Source: Bacteroidales bacterium
Lineage (GTDB): Bacteria > Bacteroidota > Bacteroidia > Bacteroidales > P3
Assembly (NCBI GenBank): GCA_017522065.1
Contig: JAFXAD010000050.1
Span: forward strand, 89,216 to 153,215
Direction of reading: 5' to 3'
DNA: 64,000 nt
Within the stretch, counting starts at the first letter, position 1; each line of letters begins with the position of its first letter. A program made the translations under genes and the position numbers. Positions 44,741 through 52,914 of this stretch are shown piece after piece. The notes under the pieces are model-generated. The model saw nothing but the letters and a program-made list of their open reading frames with translations. It was not told the DNA's origin and made no database searches.

Positions 44741-45703
44741 CTAATAAACTGGTGTTTCGTTTAATTGTGAATAATTAACCGGCTTGTCGAGCCCGTATTT
44801 AAGAGTAACCTTTCTCACCAAATAAGCCAGCCAAGGCTTAGTTGTTGGCGACACATATATAGCCTCAATCAAAGTGTCCAAATCGGCAGCAACTGGCATT
44901 CCTGTTTCAGTCACCGTTGCGTCCTTAATTACAACACGCACCTCTTTTTCGTGGGCGAAACCGTCGCGTTTGTACCAAACAGGAACTTGTTTGTCGTTTA
45001 ACGGTTTGTCGTACGAAACATAATTCACCTTGCCTATTTCAAACACATCATTCTTCAACGAACGGCACAAACGCTCCACCGTGGTTTGGACAGCCACCCC
45101 CTCGCTCAACGCAGATGTGTAGAGTTTCCACATCCCTTCAGACTCCCTTTCGTTCTCATGCCAACAACTGACGAAATAAGCCTTACGTTTTTCACCCTGT
45201 TGTTTAATCATAGCGTCCATCTCTTTTTTCAGAGCAGTGTTTATCTCGTCATTAGAAGGGTTATTATTACCCGCATTTTTCAAATCAGTTGTAACTTTAA
45301 TGCGAAGGTATTTCTCCATTTCGGCATAGATGGCATCCTTCTGAAAGTTGAATCCTTTGGCACATTCAAACGGATCGTCGAACGAATCGGCACGAGTGAA
45401 AAACAATTTGCCGCTATCGAGAAGGGAGACGAACTTGGAAAAATCCTGGTATCTCCAAAGCTTGACATCCTTGTCGGGCATCTCCGCTTCTTGTCTGTAG
45501 AAGACATAGTTGGACAACGGCGTATCAATCCTGTCTTTACAATCATCGCAGGCAATAGCATACGACCCGTCATTCATCTTCCCAGCATAAACCCTGGCAC
45601 CCTGGACAAGCGATTTGCCGCACAAAGTGCATTTTCCATACTGGAGCACCGACAACTGATGCAGGTTGATATTATCGTCAGTAAATGGAGATAGGATTGG
45701 CAT
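44741..45703 (-). CDS. DUF2971-domain protein with N-terminal zinc-ribbon-like element
   Basis: 320 aa. Residues 20-60 contain CTLCGKSL and IACDDCKD, two CxxC pairs suggesting a zinc finger. The DUF2971 region follows: KLWRYQDFSKFVSLLDSGKL, FFTRADSFDDPFECAKG, and YFVSCWHENERESEGMWKLY, then YKRDGFAHEKEVRVV. These are the hallmark segments of DUF2971. The domain is frequent in Bacteroidetes accessory islands, and its biochemical activity is not known to me. It heads a three- to four-gene unit with a pseudokinase and a TPR protein, which suggests a sensor/effector pair. Confidence 0.8.
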   Translation of the reverse strand: MPILSPFTDDNINLHQLSVLQYGKCTLCGKSLVQGARVYAGKMNDGSYAIACDDCKDRIDTPLSNYVFYRQEAEMPDKDVKLWRYQDFSKFVSLLDSGKLFFTRADSFDDPFECAKGFNFQKDAIYAEMEKYLRIKVTTDLKNAGNNNPSNDEINTALKKEMDAMIKQQGEKRKAYFVSCWHENERESEGMWKLYTSALSEGVAVQTTVERLCRSLKNDVFEIGKVNYVSYDKPLNDKQVPVWYKRDGFAHEKEVRVVIKDATVTETGMPVAADLDTLIEAIYVSPTTKPWLAYLVRKVTLKYGLDKPVNYSQLNETPVY

Positions 45704-45736
45704 TTTTTTGATATTAAAATTTTATCCCACTATTTC

Positions 45737-45790
45737 ACGCTCCCGGGAGCGTAGATGTCCGTGAGATCTCCGTGAGATGTCCGTTAGATG
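45737..45790. repeat. Module-flanking repeat, copy 1, with a perfect palindrome
   Basis: Contains the 16-bp palindrome ACGCTCCCGGGAGCGT (45737-45752), followed by GATGTCCGTGAGATCTCCG and GATGTCCGTTAGATG. The same words in the same order, also preceded by TTTCACGCTC, occur at 51455-51510, where the palindrome is degraded. The two copies bracket the caspase/receiver/GHKL/methyltransferase/AbiJ-like block. Another palindrome, ATCCCGGGAT, lies near 45820. Confidence 0.7.
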
Positions 45791-45893
45791 GATGATGTAT
45801 GAGGTTTTTGTTATAATCCCGGGATCCTATCTGTAGGCATCTCATACGCCCATTCAAAGCTATTGCCAACGATGAAGAAATCCGAGTGGGACA

Positions 45894-46502
45894 TTATTCA
45901 AAATCAGAGAGTTTCAAGTCATCTTCGCCATATACCACTAGCGCTTCTCTATTATCCAATAAAGCTGCCGCAAGATATGAGTCATTAGGATATTGTTCCT
46001 CAAGTTCTGCTATATCGTGATCGTACTGAGCTATCATTTCTTCTCTTGCCTCCTTAATGCATTTTCCATCCATAAGACTCTTCATACCAGACATACAGCT
46101 TCGGGCATATTGCGGATATCCATACCAGATACTAAGCTTGTTATCATATCCCCAGAACGAGCGTAAGCCATCAGCAAGAAGGCTATCCTTCAGTTCCTTT
46201 GCACAGGTGCATGAAACAGCATACAATAGCTTGCCCGAAAACAGTGTATTGTTCGTGTCTAAGGAAACTATATCTCCATTATTACCTGCTATGCTCCTTG
46301 CGTCCCCATGGTTAGCCATGAAGCATATATGGCATGTAGGTAAACTTTGAAGTAAAAGCTCGTTCGTTAACGATGGAGGGGTCAAGACCACACTCTCAAA
46401 TCCATGCTCCTCCATAGCCAGTTCCATTTCTTCCCCACAAAAGGCAAAATGACCACCAGCCTCATCAGAGGTGTCATTGTTATAAGCTATAAGGAACTTC
46501 AT
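45894..46502 (-). CDS. Caspase-like (clan CD) cysteine peptidase candidate
   Basis: 202 aa. HICFMANHGDARS carries the His-Gly (H65) and LLYAVSCTCAKELKD carries the candidate catalytic Cys (C98), each after a hydrophobic strand as in gingipain/CHAT/caspase-type proteases. FWGYDNKLSIWYGYPQYA follows and may shape the substrate pocket. There is no signal peptide, so it acts in the cytoplasm. Short for the class. It lies 1 bp downstream of the receiver-domain gene and probably serves as the effector of that module. Assignment rests on the dyad motifs only. Confidence 0.65.
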   Translation of the reverse strand: MKFLIAYNNDTSDEAGGHFAFCGEEMELAMEEHGFESVVLTPPSLTNELLLQSLPTCHICFMANHGDARSIAGNNGDIVSLDTNNTLFSGKLLYAVSCTCAKELKDSLLADGLRSFWGYDNKLSIWYGYPQYARSCMSGMKSLMDGKCIKEAREEMIAQYDHDIAELEEQYPNDSYLAAALLDNREALVVYGEDDLKLSDFE

Positions 46503-46503
46503 A

Positions 46504-47106
46504 TTACTGATCTAACTTAAATTTCGCAATACAATACTGATTCATGATTCTTTCGAAATCTTTTCCCACTTCAGTTTGCAAACGGACTTCATTTAACAAT
46601 TGTCCCCACGTATAGGCTTTGTTGTTCTGGTTGAAAACAACTCTGTCCTTATCTTCCTGATGGCGGTTCAGCCACTGCTCAAGTACACAGTCAAAACGGG
46701 AATCCCATAGTGCTGCAATAGAGTCTATCAAAGCGCAAGCATCCTGAACAGTACTGTTATTCCTATCCAAGAACCAAATATAATCCTGATTAATCATCTC
46801 CACAAGATCAATTCCTGCAATCTGACTGAGATTATTGGCAGACATCATAACTATATATAGCAAAGACGTTTTTTCACGGATCTGCTTAAGAAGGTTGATT
46901 CCCTGTAAACCATAGCCGTCAAAACGGCAGTCCACGAAGACAATCATTCTATTATTCATGTTATCCAGCACGTATTGAAGTCCCTCAGCCGGGTCCATGA
47001 AAACAGAGGCATCAATTTGAGGCCTGAATTTCTTGATTGACAACACAAAGGGTTCCTTGAGCCCTTTTTTCATATTGTCATCTATAAACACCACCTTAAA
47101 CGACAT
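46504..47106 (-). CDS. Response-regulator receiver-like protein with unknown C-terminal domain
   Basis: 200 aa. The REC fold is visible: KVVFIDDN (acidic pair D9/D10), MIVFVDCRFDGYGLQGINLL with phospho-acceptor D59, and YIVMMSANN (Ser in place of Thr). The usual conserved lysine near strand 5 reads LDRNN (about 114-118), so the phosphorylation switch may be unusual. Residues 120-200 form a separate helical domain (LWDSRFDCVLEQWLNRHQED) without a DNA-binding look. It sits 5 bp after the GHKL-kinase gene and 1 bp before the caspase-like gene, consistent with signal transfer from one to the other. Confidence 0.78.
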   Translation of the reverse strand: MSFKVVFIDDNMKKGLKEPFVLSIKKFRPQIDASVFMDPAEGLQYVLDNMNNRMIVFVDCRFDGYGLQGINLLKQIREKTSLLYIVMMSANNLSQIAGIDLVEMINQDYIWFLDRNNSTVQDACALIDSIAALWDSRFDCVLEQWLNRHQEDKDRVVFNQNNKAYTWGQLLNEVRLQTEVGKDFERIMNQYCIAKFKLDQ

Positions 47107-47111
47107 AGTTA

Positions 47112-49214
47112 TTATTTTTTAAATGGTAATACTATCTTAACAGTTGTTCCTACATCTCCGAATTCACTATCCTCAACAGAGACAGTACCTTTTAGGGATT
47201 CGACACGGGTCTTGACAACATACAAACCTATACCTGCACCTCCCTGGTCTTCAGTGGTAGTATTATATAAACCAAATACCCACTCGCGTTTCTCCTTAGG
47301 AATGCCATTGCCTGTATCTGAAACCAAAATAACCAAATCATCATCTTCTGCATAAGCCGTACATTTGATTATTTTGGGATCACTATCCTTCACAGCCTTT
47401 ATGGAATTGTCCATCAGATTTTGAAGAATATCTCTAAAAAACTGTCTGTTCGTGTTCTTTAGTTCTAATCTCTTGGGCAAACTTGTTTCAAGGGTAATCC
47501 CTGAGGATTGCAACAAATCTGAATATCCCGCAAGGACTTCAGTTAGTGTCAAGCTCAGATTGATGTCTTCCGGATGAAGATTTGATTGTGAATAACTGAG
47601 CATATAATCTATGACGCGGTTCAATATCATGAATTCGTCATACATTTCACCGGCATACTCCAAAAAGAGGTCATCTTCATCGGGATTGGGAAAGAAGTTC
47701 TTAAAATACTCTACACGGTCACGTATCTTGTTGAGCGTTGTTCTTACAGCATGGGTGATATGTATGGCATATTCCTGCAAGGACATGATACTCATGTAGA
47801 TGTTTTCTTTTCGAGAAAACTCTTCCTCCGCCTCTTTTCTTTCCCTGATAACATTTTTTACAGCTCTATCCGTTTTCTTCGCTTGTTGGATAACTGGTTC
47901 AAAACTCTTTTTAAGTTCTGGCTTTTCCTTGGTTATTGTCTCAACAGAAGTGATAAAATCCTGAATAATCTCACCGGTAGCATCCAACGTGTCTTGAGAC
48001 TTCTTTTTCTTTTGTATACGGGCAAACTTCTTGTAATTCTCGATAGCATCAAGTTGCGTGATGATGAATCGCTTCAACTCACGATATTCTTCATTGTCAA
48101 CAAAATCCTGTCTGTTGGTTGCATCGATGATTTTAGGATTGTCCTTCATTGTAATTTCAACAATCCCGATGATTTCACGTGAACTGACACGGTCAAAGAT
48201 ATTTTCCCAAACACGCTTGTCAATACCAAGAACATCACGTTTCTCGTCATCTTTAGTCTTGCTCTCGGCGAAAGGAGTTGTGATAATTCCGTCTCTATAT
48301 ATTTTGATACCATCAATCTCGTTGTTGGGGAACTCCTTCCTATATTTCCTCCTGGCGGCTTCATCGAAATAAAACACCTTCATTTTTATTCCCCCGAAAG
48401 ACTTCAATGGAACAGGATTCACCACAATGGTACTGCTCCTATCGTCAAAATGCACCGCATCTTGTGTTTCAGATTCATTGTCATACCCCAAAGAAAAACT
48501 GACAGTGGCAATATCAACATCGTTCTGGTTTCTTGTGGCCACTACATCAATGTCATATGATGACGCTTTAACTTTTACTTGGAAAGGAAAATTGAGGTTG
48601 GCGTAAGGTGAAACAATTTTTGAAACCTCAGTGACGAAACGTTGAATATCTATCTTCGTCCATACTTCACGCACACCAGTTACAATCAATTTTGTTCCTG
48701 AAGCATTGCTGTCTTCACAAGGTGTAAATTTGTACTGATTTTCAATGTCAGTAAACAAGGTTATTCCTTCGCCATTTTGACTATTATAATATGCTGTCCA
48801 ATCAATATCCACATTAAGCCATTCTTTTTCACCGGCTTTCTTGGTGATGATTGTTACCTTATCACCCAACTTATCAACTGCAAAGCGACCTATTCCTTTT
48901 TCTCCTACGCACTTGCGGGAAAAAGGTTCTGGCGTATATGGTTCCTTGCGTTTGCTGGAGGTTCCAATAACCATCCACTTATCACGAATATCCTCAAATG
49001 ACATTCCGAACCCATCATCTTCTATAGTAATAACAGCACCATTCTCTCCAGCAGCCACGTTCTTAAACGTCACATTTACGGTTTGTGCATTGGCGTCATA
49101 ACTGTTCTTGACCAACTCAAAGAGGGCAGTTATCCTGTCAGTAATCAAATCACGACCTATCAGCCGGAATGTGCTGACATCAAAACGCCATTTAAGAGTT
49201 CCTTGATTTTCCAT
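47112..49214 (-). CDS. Double-GHKL protein: MORC/Hsp90-like N-terminal ATPase plus histidine-kinase-like C-terminus
   Basis: 700 aa from the ATG at 49214 (MENQGTLKWRFDVSTFRLIG); an upstream in-frame ATG would overlap the methyltransferase stop. The first GHKL ATPase has LFELVKNSYDANA, ITIEDDGFGMSFEDI and CVGEKGIGRFAVDKLGD. A long coiled region (about 400-470) leads to the H-box-like LQEYAIHITHAVRTTLNKIR and a second GHKL domain, ILQNLMDNSIKAVKDSD, LVSDTGNGIP and GGAGIGLYVVKTRVESL. The protein may sense DNA or phage through the MORC-like part and phosphorylate the receiver protein downstream. MORC-type ATPases are known in R-M contexts. Confidence 0.82.
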   Translation of the reverse strand: MENQGTLKWRFDVSTFRLIGRDLITDRITALFELVKNSYDANAQTVNVTFKNVAAGENGAVITIEDDGFGMSFEDIRDKWMVIGTSSKRKEPYTPEPFSRKCVGEKGIGRFAVDKLGDKVTIITKKAGEKEWLNVDIDWTAYYNSQNGEGITLFTDIENQYKFTPCEDSNASGTKLIVTGVREVWTKIDIQRFVTEVSKIVSPYANLNFPFQVKVKASSYDIDVVATRNQNDVDIATVSFSLGYDNESETQDAVHFDDRSSTIVVNPVPLKSFGGIKMKVFYFDEAARRKYRKEFPNNEIDGIKIYRDGIITTPFAESKTKDDEKRDVLGIDKRVWENIFDRVSSREIIGIVEITMKDNPKIIDATNRQDFVDNEEYRELKRFIITQLDAIENYKKFARIQKKKKSQDTLDATGEIIQDFITSVETITKEKPELKKSFEPVIQQAKKTDRAVKNVIRERKEAEEEFSRKENIYMSIMSLQEYAIHITHAVRTTLNKIRDRVEYFKNFFPNPDEDDLFLEYAGEMYDEFMILNRVIDYMLSYSQSNLHPEDINLSLTLTEVLAGYSDLLQSSGITLETSLPKRLELKNTNRQFFRDILQNLMDNSIKAVKDSDPKIIKCTAYAEDDDLVILVSDTGNGIPKEKREWVFGLYNTTTEDQGGAGIGLYVVKTRVESLKGTVSVEDSEFGDVGTTVKIVLPFKK

Positions 49215-49218
49215 ATTC

Positions 49219-50322
49219 TTATCTGTGGGTTCTGATGTGTTCTTTAATACTGTCTGCAATCACTTCTCCCAAACGTGGAGGAACGGCATTGCCTATATAG
49301 CGGGATGCCTTAGTAATGGAAACCTCTTCTTCATTAGGAAAGAACTTGTATTCTAGTGGAAATGTCTGTAACAAAGCTGCTTCCCTAATGGAAATAGCGC
49401 GATTCTGGACAGGATGTCCAAAACGGCCATTGCCTATTCCTGTACACTGGGTGGTTATCGTAGGGCTTGGTTCGTCCCACACCATTCTGCCATATACACT
49501 ACCAAAACTCTTGCCTCCTTCTTTTTTGTGACACTCCAACAAGAGCTCTTCAGGCCAATCTTTCCAGCCACCGCCGTATGGTGTAGCCTGCATACGTTGC
49601 ATATTCAGTTCACCAATCGCAGCACAGCGATGAAGTGCATCTGTTTTGCAAGCTTCTCCTGCTTTCAACTCTGGCAAATGTCCTATTACTTTCCTCACAG
49701 TTTCATAAGTTCCCTTCTTATGAGTTGGCTTTGACAACTCTATATCACCAAGCTTTGACGCTAACAATACAAGGCGTTTACGGGTTTGTGGCACACCATA
49801 GTCAGGACAGAACACCACCTGGTATTTAACGGTAAAGCCCTCATTCTTCAGCGTGTTGACAAAGTCGCCCAACACATTTTTTAGTTTGAACGAAGCTATT
49901 GATGGAACATTTTCCATAGTCACTATATCAGGCTGAACTTCCCTCACTAAACGACCAAATTCATAAAGAAGGTCATATTTATTGGAATCTTTATTCTTGT
50001 TTTTAAAGGCGTAGGAAGAAAAAGGCTGGCAAGGAGCACACCCTGCAAGTACCTTAATAGCGTTTTTGTGATATTTTGAACGTATTTCCTTTCCTGTGAC
50101 CTCCCTTATATCCTTAAATATAAAAGAAGCATCTGTGTTGGCCTCATACGCATATTGGCAGGTCCAATCTAAGTCAAAGCCTTCTAAGACATGCAGGCCA
50201 TGACTTTTCATACCATAACTAAGGCCTCCTATTCCACAAAACAGGTCAACCACCTCTATTCGTGGCAATCTTCCACGGCGCTTGCCGCCTGTCTTAGTGT
50301 CAGTATGTGTACTTTTAACCAT
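49219..50322 (-). CDS. C5-cytosine DNA methyltransferase
   Basis: 367 aa. Motif I VVDLFCGIGGLSYGMKS, motif IV AGCAPCQPFSSYAFKNK with the catalytic Cys, motif VI TMENVPSIASF, motif VIII QTRKRLVLLAS (the Q-R-R region), and IGNAVPPRLGEVIADSI (motif X). All are intact, so the enzyme should be active. The target is not deducible from the variable region. The gene begins a compact four-gene operon with the GHKL, receiver and caspase-like genes (gaps of 4, 5 and 1 bp). No cognate restriction endonuclease gene is present. Confidence 0.92.
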   Translation of the reverse strand: MVKSTHTDTKTGGKRRGRLPRIEVVDLFCGIGGLSYGMKSHGLHVLEGFDLDWTCQYAYEANTDASFIFKDIREVTGKEIRSKYHKNAIKVLAGCAPCQPFSSYAFKNKNKDSNKYDLLYEFGRLVREVQPDIVTMENVPSIASFKLKNVLGDFVNTLKNEGFTVKYQVVFCPDYGVPQTRKRLVLLASKLGDIELSKPTHKKGTYETVRKVIGHLPELKAGEACKTDALHRCAAIGELNMQRMQATPYGGGWKDWPEELLLECHKKEGGKSFGSVYGRMVWDEPSPTITTQCTGIGNGRFGHPVQNRAISIREAALLQTFPLEYKFFPNEEEVSITKASRYIGNAVPPRLGEVIADSIKEHIRTHR

Positions 50323-50530
50323 TTAACAAAAAACTAATTACAAATTTCTTCTTTTTTCCGTCTTTTTCGTCATCTTCATCAAGCGTTGTCATAGAAAAAC
50401 ACTCCGCAGTGATATATATAATAGGGCGTAAATTCTCTTCTTTTAATCTGCTTACTCCCGGCCTTAAACTAAAGCTTGGGGATTATAACCATAATTCAAT
50501 GATTCAAAAATGATAAATGTATGATAATAT

Positions 50531-51379
50531 TTATTTCTTATTCAAATAATTCACAAATGTGCTACACGACACCAACATAAAGATGGCTTCATCGGCACCT
50601 GGAGTGTAGGTGGCATCGTCGTCCATCAAGGCGTGGCGAATACCTGTGTTAGGCTGGTTGGTGTATGTATATAGTTTTTCAAACGCATCATTCAACGTTT
50701 TGGGAATTATTACTCCATTTTTCTCAAGTTTACTCAGCGCTTTGCCGAGTGTGCTCTCGTCCGTCTTCTTCCTGCAAAGGGCCTCAACAGCTGAAATAGA
50801 CTCTTTGATGGAGTTGCGATAATCGCCAGCAGGACGTTTTGAACAAAGCTCCAAGGCTTTTTTCAGATGCTCGCGCACATTATCCTTGCTTCCATCAATT
50901 GCTTGCTTGATAGAAGCAATCTCTTCCTCGGAGGTCACTTCAACAATCTTTTTATCAATAATGCGATACGCAAAATTCAACCTTTTGAATTCGCCGTTTA
51001 ACTCATTTACAAACAAATTGATTCTATTTGTCAGGAAATCAACTTTTTCGGATAGGGCATATAAATAAGTCAAAGCGCACTCTAAGATATCAAGTTTACG
51101 GTACCATGGATTAGTGTCATCTTGAATGAAGTCAACCAAGACTACCTTGTATTGATAACCGTTTGAGAATTCCTCTATTCGCCTGTTCAAGAAGTATCTC
51201 CACAGCGTTTCTTCCATACTTTTGTAATAATCATAGGAAGTGTATGTGAGTCTGCTCAACTCTTTCCGAAAATCAGCAATGCAATTACAAATAGCATTTT
51301 CAATTGCTTCTGTAATACCCTCCCGCACAAAAGCATTGTCAACAGGAGTATAGCCATAACGTTGCGAAAAGAGATTCAT
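50531..51379 (-). CDS. AbiJ-family abortive-infection-like protein
   Basis: 282 aa. N-terminal NLFSQRYGYTPVDNAFVREG resembles the start of AbiJ_NTD4 domains (F..RYGy.pv). The C-terminal part, RNSIKESISAVEALCRKKTD, STLGKALSKLEKNGVIIPKT and TGIRHALMDD then ADEAIFMLVSCSTFVNYLNK, matches the all-helical domain shared by AbiJ/HEPN-like proteins. It lies 208 bp upstream of the methyltransferase gene and may be independent. Function is inferred from family only. Confidence 0.7.
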   Translation of the reverse strand: MNLFSQRYGYTPVDNAFVREGITEAIENAICNCIADFRKELSRLTYTSYDYYKSMEETLWRYFLNRRIEEFSNGYQYKVVLVDFIQDDTNPWYRKLDILECALTYLYALSEKVDFLTNRINLFVNELNGEFKRLNFAYRIIDKKIVEVTSEEEIASIKQAIDGSKDNVREHLKKALELCSKRPAGDYRNSIKESISAVEALCRKKTDESTLGKALSKLEKNGVIIPKTLNDAFEKLYTYTNQPNTGIRHALMDDDATYTPGADEAIFMLVSCSTFVNYLNKK

Positions 51380-51984
51380 ATTTATGCTTTATTTGTTCTG
51401 AAAAAAACCAATCTATCTTATAACCCAAATTCAGCGAATCACATTTTTTCGGTTTCACGCTCTGTGTAGCCTAGATGTCCGTGAGATCTCCGTTAGATGT
51501 CCGTTAGATGTGCATGAGATGTCTTTTAGATGTATGATGTTTGAGGTATGAGGTATGATGTTTAATTTCGTTTACTGTTTTCGTATACTATTTTTGTTTT
51601 CTTTTGTCACACAGAAATCACGGATTTCAAAGAAATATTATTTACGTCAGTCGCTCACCGCAAGGTGAGCATTTTCTGTGCTTTCTGTGCTTTGTGTGTG
51701 ATTTGAAATATTCGTCTCTGTGAAATCACTTGACCCCTTGGGGATGGATAGAATGCAGGTTAGTAAAAGTACAGGTGTTTGTTTCGTTGTGACATACAAC
51801 TTTTAACTTATAACTCTTAATTCTTAACCGAGAAACTACAGTGTGGGTCGGGCGGAGGGCGAGTTAGATAATGTTTACTGCTTACTGTTTACCGCTGTTT
51901 ACAGGTTATTGTTTACAGTTTACTCCTGTTTACTGCTTACCGTTGTTTACGGGTTACAGTTTACTATTGTTTACTGCTTACAGG
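51380..51984. other. Intergenic region of simple and dispersed repeats
   Basis: 605 bp without a convincing gene. It holds copy 2 of the module-flanking repeat (51455-51510), a GATGTATGATGTTTGAGGTA-type stretch (51530-51560), and from about 51880 a run of TGTTTACTGCTTACAGGTTA-like words repeated imperfectly about eight times. No promoter for the downstream gene is obvious. Confidence 0.6.
51455..51510. repeat. Module-flanking repeat, copy 2
   Basis: Reads TTTCACGCTCTGTGTAGC then GATGTCCGTGAGATCTCCG and GATGTCCGTTAGATG, in the same order and orientation as at 45737-45790. The palindrome at the left is degraded here (CACGCTCTGTGTAGC). Confidence 0.65.
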
Positions 51985-52704
51985 TTACGGTTTACCTTTA
52001 GAAGGTGACCGTGACACCGTCGAGCCAGCGGTCTCGAGCTGAAATGTGGCCGAGGAATTGCCGGGGGTGTAGACGGCACCGGTGAGGGTGGTCATACGGT
52101 TGCGTTTGAGCGGGACATTCGTGACGGTCTTGGTGATGAGCACATTGTTGCTGGCATCGAGGGCCTGGATGGTGATGGTCATCGTCTCCTCGTCGCTATA
52201 GAGGAAGGGGAAACTGGAGACGGTAACCGTGGTTCCTGCCGCCGCAGACGGGTTGTTGGTCTGGGCAAAACCGTCGTCGGTGAGGGCGAGCCCCGTGGTG
52301 GGGTTGAAGCTCTTGCCGCCTTTGGCGTAGGTGGTGCGGATCTTGGTGGCTTCAGCCGGACGGCCATCGGTGGAGAAGATCCTTAGGCATGAGCTGATGC
52401 GACTCAGGGTCGTCGTGAGGTCGAGCGGGTCGGTACTGGTGACCGATACACTCTGGGTGCCTGCGAAGGTCTCGCGCGGGCGCTCAGTAGTGTAGCCTGC
52501 TTCGGTGGGGCTGGTGAGGTAGAACTCGTCGCCATCGCTATGCGCGTAGGCCACGGCCACCATGGTGTAGCTGCCGATGGTGAGGTTGCAGTCGAACTCA
52601 CCGAAGGTGGTATAGGTGGAGGCGTCGTCCTTGTACTGGGTGGTTTTGTAGACCTCGTCGCCATCGGAGGTGTAGGCATAGTACCACATGTTGGTATGGG
52701 CCAT
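51985..52704 (-). CDS. Chimeric ORF: toxin C-terminus joined to a FimB/Mfa2-like fimbrial fragment
   Basis: 239 codons. The first ~15 residues (MAHTNMWYYAYTSDGD) continue the reading frame of the broken toxin gene upstream (52914). The rest is FimB/Mfa2-like beta sandwich: YTTFGEFDCNLTIGSYTMVA, then SVSVTSTDPLDLTTTLSRIS, and VTVSSFPFLYSDEETMTITI. The lipoprotein signal and N-terminal domain of fimbrial subunits are missing, so this part cannot be exported normally. The ORF is likely the product of a deletion that joined two genes in frame. Confidence 0.6.
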   Translation of the reverse strand: MAHTNMWYYAYTSDGDEVYKTTQYKDDASTYTTFGEFDCNLTIGSYTMVAVAYAHSDGDEFYLTSPTEAGYTTERPRETFAGTQSVSVTSTDPLDLTTTLSRISSCLRIFSTDGRPAEATKIRTTYAKGGKSFNPTTGLALTDDGFAQTNNPSAAAGTTVTVSSFPFLYSDEETMTITIQALDASNNVLITKTVTNVPLKRNRMTTLTGAVYTPGNSSATFQLETAGSTVSRSPSKGKP

Positions 52705-52914
52705 GTGGTAGCCCTTCTGTTTCCAGCGGCTCAGGGTTGGCTCGCGGCGCAGGAGACCGTCCTATATCTTGTAGAATGCGTCTGAGGCATCATCAATATT
52801 CTGGAGCATCTGCTCTTCTGAATACGTATGCCTATACTTCAGTGCTACGTGGTAATAGAACGAATAGATGGCCTCATAACACTGTGGAAGGACTAATTAC
52901 CGGTACTTTCTCAT
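52650..52914 (-). pseudogene. RelE/ParE-like toxin gene remnant with two in-frame stop codons
   Basis: The ATG at 52914 overlaps the antitoxin stop (ATGA). The frame reads MRKYR, TAA (52897-52899), LVLPQCYEAIYSFYYHVALK and TYSEEQMLQNIDDASDAFYK, TAG (52762-52764), GLLRREPTLSRWKQKGYHMA, HTNMWYYAY, and passes without frameshift into the fimbrial fragment. The 'W.K.GYHMAHTNMWYYAYT' stretch resembles the end of Bacteroidales RelE/ParE-type toxins. Family call is tentative; that it is broken is certain. Confidence 0.55.

Noticed and set aside
11809-52899. Stop-codon reassignment (TAA/TAG read as Gln), suggested by in-frame stops at 11811, 41985, 52899 and 52764
   Set aside because: Most intact genes in the window end normally, and the affected genes are a transposase, a toxin remnant and a small accessory gene, which are typical pseudogenes.
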